The notes below the pieces were generated by a model that saw nothing but the letters and a program-made list of their open reading frames with translations, did no database searches and was not told the DNA's origin. From NCBI GenBank assembly GCA_032718475.1, contig JAUCBJ010000852.1, positions 1 through 64,000 of the forward strand: a DNA stretch of 64,000 nucleotides, in the 5' to 3' direction. The position numbers were made by a program, and so were the translations under genes. The DNA is from Nemertoderma westbladi. Its lineage: Eukaryota > Xenacoelomorpha > Nemertodermatida > Nemertodermatidae. Shown here one piece after another: positions 44,501 through 58,848 of this stretch (positions within the stretch are counted from its first letter, which is position 1; each line of letters opens with the position of its first letter).

Positions 44501-45650
44501 CGTTCTATGTGTACATCGTTCTATGTGTATGTCGTTCTATGTGTACATCGTTCTATGTGTACATCGTTATGTGTACATCATTCTATGTGTACATCGTTCT
44601 ATGTGTACATCGTTCTATGTGTACATGGTCATATGTGTATGTCGTTCTATGTGTACATCGTTCTATGTGTACATCGTTCTATGTGAACATCGCTATGTGT
44701 ACATCGTTCTATGTGTACATCGTTATGTGTACATCGTTCTATGTGTACATCGTTATGTGTACATCGTTCTATGTGTACATCGTTCTATGTGTACATCGTC
44801 ATATGTGTATGTCGTTCTATCTGTACATCGTCATATGTGTACATCGTTCTATGTGTACATCGTACTATGTGTATGTCGTTCTATGTGTACATCGTTCTAT
44901 GTGTACATCGCTATGTGTACATCGTTATGTGTGTACATGTTCTATGTGTACATCGTTATGTGTACATCGTTTTATGTGTACATCGTTCTATGTGTATGTC
45001 ATTATATGTGTACATCGTTCTATGTGTACATCGTTATGTGTACATCGTTCTATGTGTACATCGTTATGTGTACATCGTTCTATGTGTACATCGTTCTATG
45101 TGTATGTCATTATATGTGTACATCGTTCTATGTGTACATCGCTATGTGTACATCGTTATGTGTGTACATGTTCTATGTGTACATCGTTATGTGTACATCG
45201 TTCTATGTGTACATCGTTCTATGTGTACATCGTTATGTGTACATCGTTCTATGTGTACATCGTTATGTGTACATCGTTATGTGTACATCGTTCTATGTGT
45301 ACATCGTTATGTGTACATCGTTCTATGTGTATGTCATTATATGTGTACATCGTTCTATGTGTACATCGCTATGTGTACATCGTTATGTGTGTACATGTTC
45401 TATGTGTACATCGTTATGTGTACATCGTTATGTGTACATCGTTCTATGTGTACATCGTTATGTGTACATCGTTCTATGTGTACATCGTTCTATGTGTATG
45501 TCATTATATGTGTATATCGTTATATGTGTATATCGTTATATGTGTATATCGTTATATGTGTATATCGTTATATGTGTATATCGTTATATGTGTATATCGT
45601 TCTATTTGTACATCGTTATGTGTACATCGTTCTATGTACATCGTTATGCA
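38505..45650 (+). repeat. 7.1-kb satellite of 16-bp units (ATCGTTCTATGTGTAC)
   Basis: About 450-470 units of a 16-bp monomer with a common 14-bp variant (ATCGTTATGTGTAC) and point variants (ATCGTCATATGTGTAC, GTCATTATATGTGTAT). Because 16 is 1 modulo 3 and the monomer has no plus-strand stop, all three plus frames read the same 16-codon cycle. They stay open for hundreds of codons, giving Cys/Tyr/Val-rich pseudo-proteins; the minus strand is closed. Higher-order structure is clear. The variant pattern from 38526 recurs at 42370 (offset 3,844), the block at 38794 recurs at 40154 (offset 1,360), and later blocks recur at offsets of about 1,406 and 1,117. I do not regard it as coding. Confidence 0.97.
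38526..43570 (+). repeat. Higher-order duplication of the satellite, offset 3,844 bp
   Basis: Segments starting at 38526, 38794, 39312 and 39452 have nearly identical counterparts at 42370, 42638, 43156 and 43296, all shifted by 3,844 bases. The shared segment is at least about 1.2 kb and extends further with scattered differences. Confidence 0.85.
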
Positions 45651-45930
45651 TAGGGGGAGGGGGGGGGGGGTACTTAAGAAAGAAAAGAGATTATACTCTA
45701 CTAGAGGTACTAAAGATTATACAAACTCAGCATCTAATAAGGAGCACAAAGTATGGTGTAAGACAAAAATTCAACCATTAAATCAGATCCATTGATACAG
45801 ACCATCAAGTAGGTAAGGCATTGCTTAGTTAACCTAATGATAGGGCAGATGAGTTAGTAGAGAGGAACAATTAATTAATTAATAATAAATACATATGCAA
45901 TAAATACAATATGGTACAGCATACCATGAC
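45651..45930. other. Satellite edge: G-rich run and unique spacer
   Basis: A G-rich run at 45653-45670 ends the satellite. The rest is unique AT-rich sequence without a gene. Confidence 0.5.
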
Positions 45931-45977
45931 CTACTATAGATACATTAGAAAAGATATAAACATAATATCACAATCAC

Positions 45978-46014
45978 AACGCGTTTCGAACTTATTAAAT
46001 TCGTCATCAGGTGA
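45978..46014 (-). ncRNA. Hammerhead-ribozyme-like motif, left arm
   Basis: Minus strand: CACCTGATGACGAATTT, then AATAAGTTCGAAACGCG. The invariant CTGATGA and GAAAC boxes are separated by a segment able to pair (GAA/TTC). Stem I and III pairing could not be settled by eye. Expected in Penelope-like terminal repeats. Confidence 0.45.
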
Positions 46015-46100
46015 GAACAATAATAAAACACAATCAGCAGTATTATTGTAGTACCAACGACAAGATAAACTTTAAAGTGTATCGGTACAGTAGAAAACTG

Positions 46101-46189
46101 CATAATATTTCAATTTGAATGTCCCTCCCAAATAATCCCAATTTGCATAATATTTCAATTTGAATGTCCCTCCCAAATAATCCCAATCC
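46101..46189. repeat. 45-bp tandem duplication
   Basis: A unit starting CATAATATTTCAATTTGAAT occurs at 46101 and 46146, next to the end of the GIY-YIG frame. Confidence 0.9.
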
Positions 46190-46190
46190 T

Positions 46191-46562
46191 TCAATCATTG
46201 TCTACAACTCTGGTGACCCGTGGGTACCACCAGAGTTGTAGAGAGACTCCTAGCTCCGTTGCTACCTTGGAATGATACCGTGAGCTGCATCTGTATACTA
46301 CTCTAAAATCTTCCACGGCTGGGCGTCCTTGGCTACATAAAGGCCAATGTTCAGATACAGTAGTGTTTCCAGCCGGTCGCCTATATTCACCAATCCGCTC
46401 ATGATAAAGGCGCACTGTGTGGCCAATGTAATCCTTGTTACAGGATTGACAGTGGTATGAATATACCAAATTTGACCAGAGTGGTTGGGGAACACGGTCC
46501 TTATTGGGAAACAATTTGTGGATTTTATTCGACCTGAAACCGAACAAAAAACGATAACCCAC
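46191..46562 (-). pseudogene. Penelope-like GIY-YIG endonuclease fragment
   Basis: A 123-codon frame with LVYSYHCQSCNKDYIGHT followed by RLYHERIGEYRR. This is the GIY-YIG pattern with CxxC spacing typical of Penelope-like endonucleases. It differs from the remnant at 25.5 kb and keeps YIG intact. Only the C-terminal endonuclease part is present; no reverse transcriptase lies upstream before the inverted arm. Confidence 0.78.
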
Positions 46563-46635
46563 AGGATATTAGAGAATATTATCCAGTTTCCTACTGTAGA
46601 CTTTACAGTTTATCTTGTCGTTGGTACTACAATAC

Positions 46636-46860
46636 GGGTCAGAGTAAAACGCGGATCCGGATCCGGATCCGGATTCTACACATTAACATTGTCCCTATGG
46701 AAGTCGATTTTTTTTACATTTTTATAACTCCCAAAAATAAAACTATAAACTGTTCTATTGACTTTAGTTTATTGTTTTGGTTAAAATAACGTGCCACTGT
46801 AACCTGCTCCTTTCCCTAAGTGATAATTTTGGAATACGGATCCGCGTTTTACACCTACCC
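46636..46860. mobile_element. 225-bp MITE with 9-bp target duplication
   Basis: Termini GGGTCAGAGTAAAACGCGG and CCGCGTTTTACACCTACCC are imperfect inverted repeats. Both sides carry CTACAATAC (46627-46635 and 46861-46869), a 9-bp duplication that suggests a Mutator-like family. Removing the element and one duplication restores the Penelope arm. Inside are GGATCC repeats and a CTGTAACCTGCTCCTTTCCCT segment related to 24.7-24.9 kb. Confidence 0.75.
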
Positions 46861-46881
46861 CTACAATACTGCTGATTGTCT

Positions 46882-46914
46882 CACCTGATGACGAATTTAA
46901 TAAATTTGAAACGC
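46882..46914 (+). ncRNA. Hammerhead-ribozyme-like motif, right arm
   Basis: CACCTGATGACGAATTTAAT then AAATTTGAAACGCG. CTGATGA lies at 46885-46891 and GAAAC at 46908-46912. It mirrors the left-arm motif on the opposite strand. Confidence 0.45.
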
Positions 46915-46975
46915 GTTATGATTGTGATATATTATGTTTATATCTTTTCTAATGTTGTCACTTGCTTCTCTTGCA

Positions 46976-47125
46976 TTTATCTACTATAGATACAGTTGTA
47001 GTAGGTGAACATAGAACGTCAATGACACTCAACAATGGAAATAATGAACGCATAAATAAACTACAATACTATATAGTACTCACCTCGTATGTGATTGGCT
47101 GGATATATACAACTATAGAACTTAC
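46976..47125 (-). other. Start of the intron after ATAD2-like exon D
   Basis: The intron begins GTAAGTTC at 47125. No later ATAD2 exon (second AAA domain, bromodomain) is visible to the left anywhere in the window. Confidence 0.6.
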
Positions 47126-47304
47126 CTTGTCTCCTGATTGGGTAACGGAAATAGGAACTCCCTATCGAATCTACCGGGACGTCTGAGAGCGGGATCAATA
47201 GCGTCCAACCGATTTGTTGCTCCTATGACAACCACTTCACCACGGGAATCCAATCCATCCATGAGGGCTAACAGAGTACTCACAATGCTAGAGTGAATTT
47301 GATC
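47126..47304 (-). CDS. ATAD2: ATAD2-like AAA ATPase, exon D (sensor 1, arginine finger)
   Basis: 179-bp exon with TTATTAG|GAT acceptor and ACAAG|GTAAG donor. It encodes [20 protein letters not shown], then the sensor-1 region VVVIGATNR and the arginine-finger segment [16 protein letters not shown]2 proteins are nuclear, chromatin-associated AAA ATPases with a bromodomain that loads or remodels histone-bearing chromatin. The sequence joins in phase 0 to exon C and matches the family order without gaps. Paralogue (ATAD2 or ATAD2B-like) cannot be decided; in an invertebrate a single orthologue is likely. Confidence 0.88.
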
Positions 47305-50051
47305 CTAATAAAGAATAAATAATTTACATTTAATTATAACCCGAGCCGAACCCCAGTCGTCATGGAACTCGGCTCACAACCATCGATTTGGAAGTGCGAC
47401 AAGGTGCCCAGCCATCGATATAAACACACCTGTTTGGAACTGCGACAAGGTGCCCAGCCATCGATATAAACTCACCTGTTTGGAACTGCGACAAGGCGCC
47501 CAGCCATCGATATAAACTCACCTGTTTGGAACTGCGACAAGGTGCCAAACCATCGATATAAACTCACCTGTTTGGAACTGCGACAAGGTGCGCAGCCATC
47601 GATATAAACTCACCTGTTTGGAACTGCGACAAGGTGCCCAGCCATCGATATAAACTCACCTGTTTGGAACTGCGACAAGGTGCCCAGCCATCGATATAAA
47701 CTCACCTGTTTGGAACTGCGACAAGGTGCCCAGCCATCGATATAAACTCACCTGTTTGGAACTGCGACAAGGTGCGCAGCCATCGATATAAACTCACCTG
47801 TTTGGAACTGCGACAAGGTGCCCAGCCATCGATATAAACTCACCTGTTTGGAACTGCGACAAGGTGCCCAGCCATCGATATAAACTCACCTGTTTGGAAC
47901 TGCGACAAGGTGCCCAGCCATCGATATAAACTCACCTGTTTGGAACTGCGACAAGGTGCCCAGCCATCGATATAAACTCACCTGTTTGGAACTGCGACAA
48001 GGTGCCCAGCCATTGATATAAACTCACCTGTTTGGAACTGCGACAAGGTGCCCAGCCATCGATATAAACTCACCTGTTTGGAACTGCGACAAGGTGCCCA
48101 GCCATCGATATAAACTCACCTGTTTGGAACTGCGACAATGTGCCCAGCCATCGATATAAACTCACCTGTTTGGAACTGCGACAAGGTGCGCAGCCATCGA
48201 TATAAACTCACCTGTTTGGAACTGCGACAAGGTGCCCAGCCATCGATATAAACTCACCTGTTTGGAACTGCGACAAGGTGCCCAGCCATCGATATAAACT
48301 CACCTGTTTGGAACTGCGACAAGGTGCCCAGCCATCGATATAAACTCACCTGTTTGGAACTGCGACAAGGTGCCCAGCCATCGATATAAACTCACCTGTT
48401 TGGAACTGCGACAAGGCGCCCAGCCATCGATATAAACTCACCTGTTTGGAACTGCGACAAGGTGCCCAGCCATCGATATAAACTCAGCTGTTTGGAACTG
48501 CGACAAGGCGCCCAGCCATCGATATAAACTCACCTGTTTGGAACTGCGACAAGGCGCCCAGCCATCGATATAAACTCACCTGTTTGGAACTGCGACAAGG
48601 TGCCCAGCCATCGATATAAACTCACCTGTTTGGAACTGCGACAAGGCGCCCAGCCATCGATATAAACTCACCTGTTTGGAACTGCGACAAGGTGCGCAGC
48701 CATCGATATAAACTCACCTGTTTGGAACTGCGACAAGGTGCCAAACCATCGATATAAACTCACCTGTTTGGAACTGCGACAAGGTGCGCAGCCATCGATA
48801 TAAACTCACCTGTTTGGAACTGCGACAAGGTGCCCAGCCATCCATATAAACTCACCTGTTTGGAACTGCGACAAGGTGCCCAGCCATCAATATAAACTCA
48901 CCTGTTTGGAACTGCGACAAGGCGCCCAGCCATCGATATAAACTCACCTGTTTGGAACTGCGACAAGGTGCCAAACCATCGATATAAACTCACCTGTTTG
49001 GAACTGCGACAAGGTGCGCAGCCATCGATATAAACTCACCTGTTTGGAACTGCGACAAGGTGCCCAGCCATCGATATAAACTCACCTGTTTGGAACTGCG
49101 ACAAGGTGCCCAGCCATCGATATAAACTCACCTGTTTGGAACTGCGACATGGTGCCCAGCCATCGATATAAACTCACCTGTTTGGAACTGCGACAAGGTG
49201 CCCAGCCATCGATATAAACTCACCTGTTTGGAACTGCGACAAGGTGCCCAGCCATCGATATAAACTCACCTGTTTGGAACTGCGACAAGGTGCCCAGCCA
49301 TCGATATAAGGTCACCTGTTTGGAACTGCGACAAGGTGCCCAGCCATCGATATAAACTCACCTGTTTGGAACTGCGACAAGGTGCCCAGCCATCGATATA
49401 AACTCACCTGTTTGGAACTGCGACAAGGTGCCCAGCCATCGATATAAACTCACCTGTTTGGAACTGCGACAAGGTGCCCAGCCATCGATATAAGCTCACC
49501 TGTTTGGAACTGCGACAAGGTGCCCAGCCATCGATATAAACTCACCTGTTTGGAACTGCGACAAGGCGCCCAGCCATCGATATAAACTTACCTGTTTGGA
49601 ACTGCGACAAGGTGCACAGCCATCGATATAAACTAACCTGTTTGGAACTGCGACAAGGTGCCAAACCATCGATATAAACTCACCTGTTTGGAACTGCGAC
49701 AAGGTGCCCAGCCATCGATATAAACTCACCTGTTTGGAACTGCGACAAGGTGCCCAGCCATCGATATAAACTCACCTGTTTGGAACTGCGACATGGTGCC
49801 CAGCCATCGATATAAACTCACCTGATTGGAACTGCGACAAGGTGCCCAGCCATCGATATAAACTCACCTGTTTGGAACTGCGACAAGGTGCCCAGCCATC
49901 GATATAAACTCACCTGTTTGGAACTGCGACATGGTGCCCAGCCATCGATATAAACTCACCTGATTGGAACTGCGACAAGGTGCCCAGCCATCGATATAAA
50001 CTCACCTGTTTGGAACTGCGACAAGGTGCCCAGCCATCGATATAAACTCAC
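47305..50051 (-). other. Intron C-D, 2.75 kb, almost entirely minisatellite
   Basis: Bounded by donor GTGAGT at 50051 and acceptor AG at 47306-47305. Apart from about 80 bases near the acceptor it consists of the 46-bp array described separately. Confidence 0.85.
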
Positions 50052-50087
50052 CTGTTTGGAACTGCGACAAGGTGCCAAACCATCGAT
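47385..50087 (-). repeat. 46-bp minisatellite copied from the exon C / splice-donor junction
   Basis: About 58 units. On the gene strand one unit is 36 nt matching the end of exon C (ATCGATGG..TGGGCACCTTG ... CAGTTCCAAACAG) plus 10 nt of intron, GTGAGTTTAT. The first unit is the exon end itself. Most units read GGCTGGGCACC where the exon reads GGTTTGGCACC; about four (near 47,540, 48,730, 48,970 and 49,660) keep the exon form. Every unit therefore carries a consensus 5' splice site. Unit length is 1 modulo 3, so use of a later donor shifts frame unless three units are added, and the read-through frame closes with TGA in the third unit. Confidence 0.93.
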
Positions 50088-50217
50088 TTCATCAAAGAAT
50101 ATAATACTGGGCCTCATAGTGTAAGCTTGGTCGAACAATAACCGTAGCTGACGTTCACTTTCTCCGACCCATTTACTCAACGTATCCGCTCCTTTTCGCA
50201 TAAAAAACGCAACTTTC
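50052..50217 (-). CDS. ATAD2: ATAD2-like AAA ATPase, exon C (Walker B)
   Basis: 166-bp exon with acceptor CAACAG|GAAAG and donor AAACAG|GTGAGT. It encodes KVAFFMRKGADTLSKW, a VGESERQLRLLFDQA helix and Walker B IIFFDEIDGLAP, ending CRSSKQ. It starts with the third base of a split codon (AG|G) and ends in phase 0, consistent with exons B and D. Its last 36 nt are the template of the intronic 46-bp array. Confidence 0.92.
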
Positions 50218-54081
<3,864 letters not shown>

Positions 54082-54641
54082 CTCCGGGTACACCAACGGG
54101 AACACGACCATCTCCTTGAGGGACCGGATGTGTTCCTCGAGGCCGCCGACTGAATCGGCGAAGTTTATCGACCTGTCGACGTGCATGGGGTCTACGTCGG
54201 CGAGCGAGGTCCCGATCCGAGCGCGGTCTCGTTGCACCATACCCAGGTCCCCCGCCCGGTAGTTCATCGGGAGCAGTCGCTCCCTCGCCAGTTGCATGCT
54301 CTTCGCCTTTCGCCGCTGGAAGTCGCGCTCGTCCTCCTGCGTATCGTCCGCGTCGCTGTCGGTCGAGGTCGAGCTGCCCCGGCCCGCCGAGTGTTGACGG
54401 AGACCGCGGCCAGCGGATCGGCCCAGCGGCGGACGTTTACGGAAAGCCGGCGATCGAGGCGAGTGTTTCCTTAGCAACCGGGTGTGGCGACGGTCGCTAC
54501 GCGGCTCGGAGCTCTCGTAGACCAGCCTCAGGGGGGCGTCTCTCCGCTCTCGGAGGTTGTACGTCCGACTCTCCTCCTCCTCGGAACAGCTCGACGATTC
54601 CGAAGAGGTTTCCTCGGCGTCCGACTCGCTCGGAACCGCAT
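54082..54641 (-). CDS. ATAD2: ATAD2-like AAA ATPase, exon A (acidic region to AAA start)
   Basis: 560-bp exon with acceptor TCTCTTTAG|AT and donor CCGGAG|GTAGGC. It encodes an acidic Ser/Glu segment (SDAEETSSESSSCSEEEES), the basic RTYNLRERR motif, a basic Ser/Arg region and a DADDTQEDERDFQRRK segment. DPMHVDRSINFADSVGGLEE and LKEMVVFPLVYPE, the conserved lead-in to the first AAA domain, follow. Phase fits exon B. It is strikingly GC-rich compared with the AT-rich introns around it. The exon starts with two bases of a split codon, so at least one upstream exon exists. Confidence 0.9.
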
Positions 54642-55409
54642 CTAAAGAGAAACATCGAGACGATTAATTTAATAGTAACAGTTTTTTTTAATTTTAAAAT
54701 AGCTAGCTAATTAAAAAAAATATATTTCTAAATAAATTTCTGAATACATTTAAATTAATACCCGGTATTGATTATAGAGTTTTTGTATAACGATGTAACT
54801 AATTAGTTTATTTATCCATTGGGTTACTTAATCTATTGGGTATTGGCTTTTTTTTCCTTTGGCACTTTGGATACGACATGGGTATCTACATTTTCAAGTT
54901 TCTTTTAACCCTGTGTATTTTATGTAAAACGTATGCATTGTACATTATTAATAATATATTATGATATATTTTACTTATAAATATGTTTTGTTCTAGAACA
55001 AATAATGTTACTAGAGATGTTTTACATCAAACAGTTACGTTTTGGAGACATGGTAGCTAGTATTTTTGTACTAGCTAGTTTGTTAATTATATTTTGCATT
55101 GCCATTATTAAATATGAATTATTAATTATTGTTACTTTTTAAATATACCTAATATGGAAAAACACATAATAGGGTTGAAAAAAAAATTCCATAAACACGT
55201 TAACAAATTGTAAAAAGGTGTGCTGATCACGAATCTGAAAACCGTTTTTAAATTCATCGAGTTCCGGCTGAGATTGAGGGGTTTATACACGAGCGCGGGA
55301 AAATCTTAGTTTAAACGCTCTGATTTATTGTTCCATTTTCTGTTCCACTTTGTCGATAGGCAACGCTAACAACATTAATTAGCTAACAGCATACAGTTTA
55401 CTAGGCTAG
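54642..55409 (-). other. AT-rich intron sequence
   Basis: No gene. Contains GTTCTAGAACAAAT near 54,993 and ACTAGCTAG words. Confidence 0.5.
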
Positions 55410-55680
55410 AGTTCCGTACGTCCCCCCATTTTTAAAATGACTTGAATTGCCCGTGTATTGTCATTTAATGTTATGGAATTGATTTTTTATACCTATAATA
55501 TATACTATATATACTAAATATATATATATATTATATATATTATATAGTATATATATATATACTATCTATATATATACTATCTATATATACTATATACTAA
55601 TATTTGATTAGTGTCGCTCAAGAAACATGGTGTTATGGTATAGTAAAAAAATCTCGCAAAATGGGGGGACGTACGGAACT
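55410..55680. mobile_element. 271-bp MITE with AGTTCCGTACGTCCCCCCATTTT ends
   Basis: 23-bp perfect terminal inverted repeats (AGTTCCGTACGTCCCCCCAT... at 55410 and its complement ending 55680) enclose an AT core with long TATATA palindromes. No coding sequence and no clear target duplication. Confidence 0.75.
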
Positions 55681-55984
55681 GTTCCCGTTTACTATTGTTT
55701 GATGTAGGCTAATTTTAGTTATAAAGATTAAGATATTTAGGGAACAGTTCCGTATGTGCCAACATTTTCATTGTTTTTTTTTCAACAAATTGTCATGCTT
55801 TTTTGTCAAGTTTTTCTCTTGATAAATGTTCTAGAACGTATATTGAGTGTTCTAGAACTTAAAAAAAATGTTCTAGAACATTTTAATTATGAATTTTCGA
55901 GAAAATAAATCACTTACTCTTAAAAGGAAAATTATTAAAAAAATTGTTCAATTTTAAAATTGTTTATGCTATTTTTCCTGCTTT

Positions 55985-57428
55985 TATTACTAGAAAGGCA
56001 TTTCCTAAAGGAAATGCAACAACGAAGTTAAGGAAAATTAGACACTCTTTGACTCATCAGTTCATTGATTTACCGAGTTAAAAGAACTCCCGGTATTGCC
56101 AAGGTAACTGGACTTTTCTAGAAATGCTGAGTTTTACATTAAGATCTAGTTTGTGGTTCCAGGTTACACATCGACTTCAAGGAAGCTTCATTGAGTAGTT
56201 TATGTGCAAAATTAATTATTAATTTGTTAAAAAGTCTGTTTGCAGTGGTTGTCAAGGTAACTGGCAAATAGAACAACGTAGATTGGATGCAGAATAAGTG
56301 ATATTATGGTGGTAGGGGTTGGTCCCAAGTCATAATGCCTTTAACTTGTGTTTCTAATTATAATTTTTTAAATTATAACATCTGTTTAGCCTGTAACTGG
56401 ATTTTCTAATTAACCACAATTGGCTCCTCTAAGGACCTTCCTTATAGTTGAGTTGGGAAACCCAATATTTATATCTAATACAGTTTTCCTACAAACAAGA
56501 GTTAAAAATATAGACTAATTTCTGATTATGTGTTTCTAATTATAATTTTTTAAATTATAACATCTGTTTAGCCTGGTTACCAAGGTAACTGGATTTTCTA
56601 ATTAACCACAATTGGCTCCTCTAAGGACCTTCCTTATAGTTGAGTTGGGAAACCCAATATTTATATCTAATACAGTTTTCCTACAAACAAGAGTTAAAAA
56701 TATAGACTTGAATGATATTGACTTTAATAAGCTCCAGTTACCATGGTAACTAGATATTTCTGGAATGTTTTGAGTTTCACTAAAAGTTCCAACTAGTGGT
56801 CCAGATAACACATACCCAGTTTTGTAAAATTTTATCGTGAAGTCTATGTCCAAATGAATAATTGTTGTATAAAAACATCTGTTTTCAGCGGTTGTCATGG
56901 TAACTGCAAAATAGAACAATCAAATTCGGACGCAGAATAAGTTATATAGTGGGGGTAGGGATTGGTCCCAAGTCATCACACCTTAACCTTAGGCTTCAAA
57001 TTAACATTTTAAAAATTTTAACATCTGTTTAGCCCGGTTGCCAAGGTAACTGGATTTTCTATTTAACCTCAATCGGCTCTGCTATGGACCTTATAGTTGT
57101 GTTGAGAAACCCCAAGTTTATATGTATTATAGTTTTCCTACAAATAGAGTTACAAATATTGACTTGAAATACATAGACTTTTTTCTAAGTCCGTTGCCAT
57201 GGAAACCAGATTTTTCCTGGATATGAGACCCATCCCACACGACGCGCCTTGATGAGTTGTATATACATGCAAAATTTCAGGGTACTTTTAAAGGCTAGTT
57301 TTTTCACCTATCAAAAAACACTAAATCTGCTCCATACAAGTAAAACAGCCCACTATGAATAGACCATCTCAGCTAAGGAAAATCTTTCTTAGCGAAAGTA
57401 GTTGATTTTCCTTAGCTTCGTGGATATT
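55985..57428. repeat. X-box-rich repeat, copy 1 (diverged)
   Basis: Starts with the hairpin GCATTTCCTAAAGGAAATGC and AACGAAGTTAAGGAAAATT; ends GATTTTCCTTAGCTTCGTGG. It contains about seven RFX-type X-box palindromes (perfect GTTACCATGGTAAC at 56737-56750; others such as GTTGCCAAGGTAAC near 57037 and GTTGCCATGGAAAC near 57190). An internal about 180-bp duplication lies at 56345-56700. Confidence 0.75.
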
Positions 57429-57528
57429 GACAAGAGATACAGACCATTTATTCAATGTTCTAGAACATGTACCAAATGTTCTAGAACATTTTTATTATAA
57501 ATTTTGGAGAAAAAAGAATATTCTAGAA

Positions 57529-58800
57529 TACGAGAAAGGCATTTCCTAAAGGAAATGCAACCACGAAGCTAAGGAAAATTAAACAAACGGCCACAATTTG
57601 GTTCGTTGCTTAGCCTAGTTTAGTAGCATTTGCCAATAAATAACTTCTATTCCCATGGAAACTAGAGTTCTCTGGAACTGTTGGTTTTACCTTTGAAAAA
57701 AGATTCAGTCCAGATTGTTTTTCAGATAACACATCGAGTTTCAGAAAATATTGTAGTTTATGTCCAAATTACAGATTTTCTATCAAAATGCATCTGTTTG
57801 CAGTGGTTGTCATGGAAACTGAAAAATAGAACAATGTAATTCGGATGCAGAATAAGTCATATAGTGGGGGTAGGTGTTGGTCCCAAGTCATAATACTATT
57901 AAATTGTGCTTCAAATTATCATTTTATTAATTTTAACATCTGTTTACTCTTGTTGCTATGGTAAATGGATTTTCTAATTAACTTCGAACGGCTTGTATAT
58001 GGACCTTATAGATGAGTTGCAAAACCCCAAGTTTATATATATTACAGTTTTTCTCCAAATAGAGTTATGATTATAGACTTGAATGATATATAACTTTAAA
58101 AAAACTACAGTTACCATGGTAACTAGATATTTCTGGAATGTTTTGAGTTTCACTAAAAGTTCCAACTAGTGGTCCAGATAACACATACCTAGTTTCGTAA
58201 AATTTTATCGTGAAGTCTATGTACAAATGAATAATTTTCGTATAAAAACATCTGTTTTCAGCGGTTGTCAAGGTAACTGCAAAATAGAACAATCAAATTC
58301 GGACGCAGAATAAGTTATATAGTGGGGGTAGGGATTGGTCCCAAGTCATCACACCTTAACCTTAGGCTTCAAATTAACATTTTAAAAATTTTAACATCTG
58401 TTTAGCCCGGTTGCCAAGGTAACTGGATTTTCTATTTAACCTCAATCGGCTCTGCTATGGACCTTATAGTTGTGTTGAGAAACCCCAAGTTTATATGTAT
58501 TATAGTTTTCCTACAAATAGAGTTACAAATATTGACTTGAAATACATAGACTTTTTTCTAAGTCCGTTGCCATGGAAACCAGATTTTTCCTGGATATGAG
58601 ACCCATCCCACACGACGCGCCTTGATGAGTAGTATATACATGCAAAATTTCAGGGTACTTTTAAAGGCTAGTTTTTTCCCCGACCAAAAAACCCCAAATC
58701 TGCCTCCATACAAGTAAAATAGCCCACTATGAATAGACCATCTCAGCTAAGGAAAATCTTTCTTAGCGAAAGTAGTTGATTTTCCTTAGCTTCGTGGATC
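57529..58800. repeat. X-box-rich repeat, copy 2
   Basis: The same boundaries as copy 1: GGCATTTCCTAAAGGAAATG then CCACGAAGCTAAGGAAAAT at the left, and ATTTTCCTTAGCTTCGTGG at the right (inverted 19-mers). Perfect X-box GTTACCATGGTAAC at 58110-58123 plus several near matches spaced roughly 130-150 bp apart. Confidence 0.85.
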
Positions 58801-58848
58801 TTAAGAATATTATGATTGTTTATAGAACCAATGGAATCGACTATTATA

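Larger units (their letters stand above)
45931..46975. mobile_element. Penelope-like element remnant with inverted terminal repeats
   Basis: A GIY-YIG fragment on the minus strand is bracketed by inverted arms. The left arm (about 45943-46090) reads, on the minus strand, ACTGTACC...GATAAACT...CACCTGATGACGAATTTAAT...GAAACGCGTT...ATTATGTTTATATC. The right arm carries the same order on the plus strand (46583-46635 and 46861-46957), split by a small MITE. Inverted terminal repeats (pLTRs) with hammerhead motifs and a GIY-YIG domain are hallmarks of Penelope-like elements. The reverse transcriptase is missing. Confidence 0.75.

Noticed and set aside
38526..45795. Long Cys/Tyr/Val-rich open reading frames (up to 785 codons) as protein genes
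   Set aside because: They are the automatic result of a stop-free 16-bp satellite read in three frames; frames overlap each other fully and end only at variant units.
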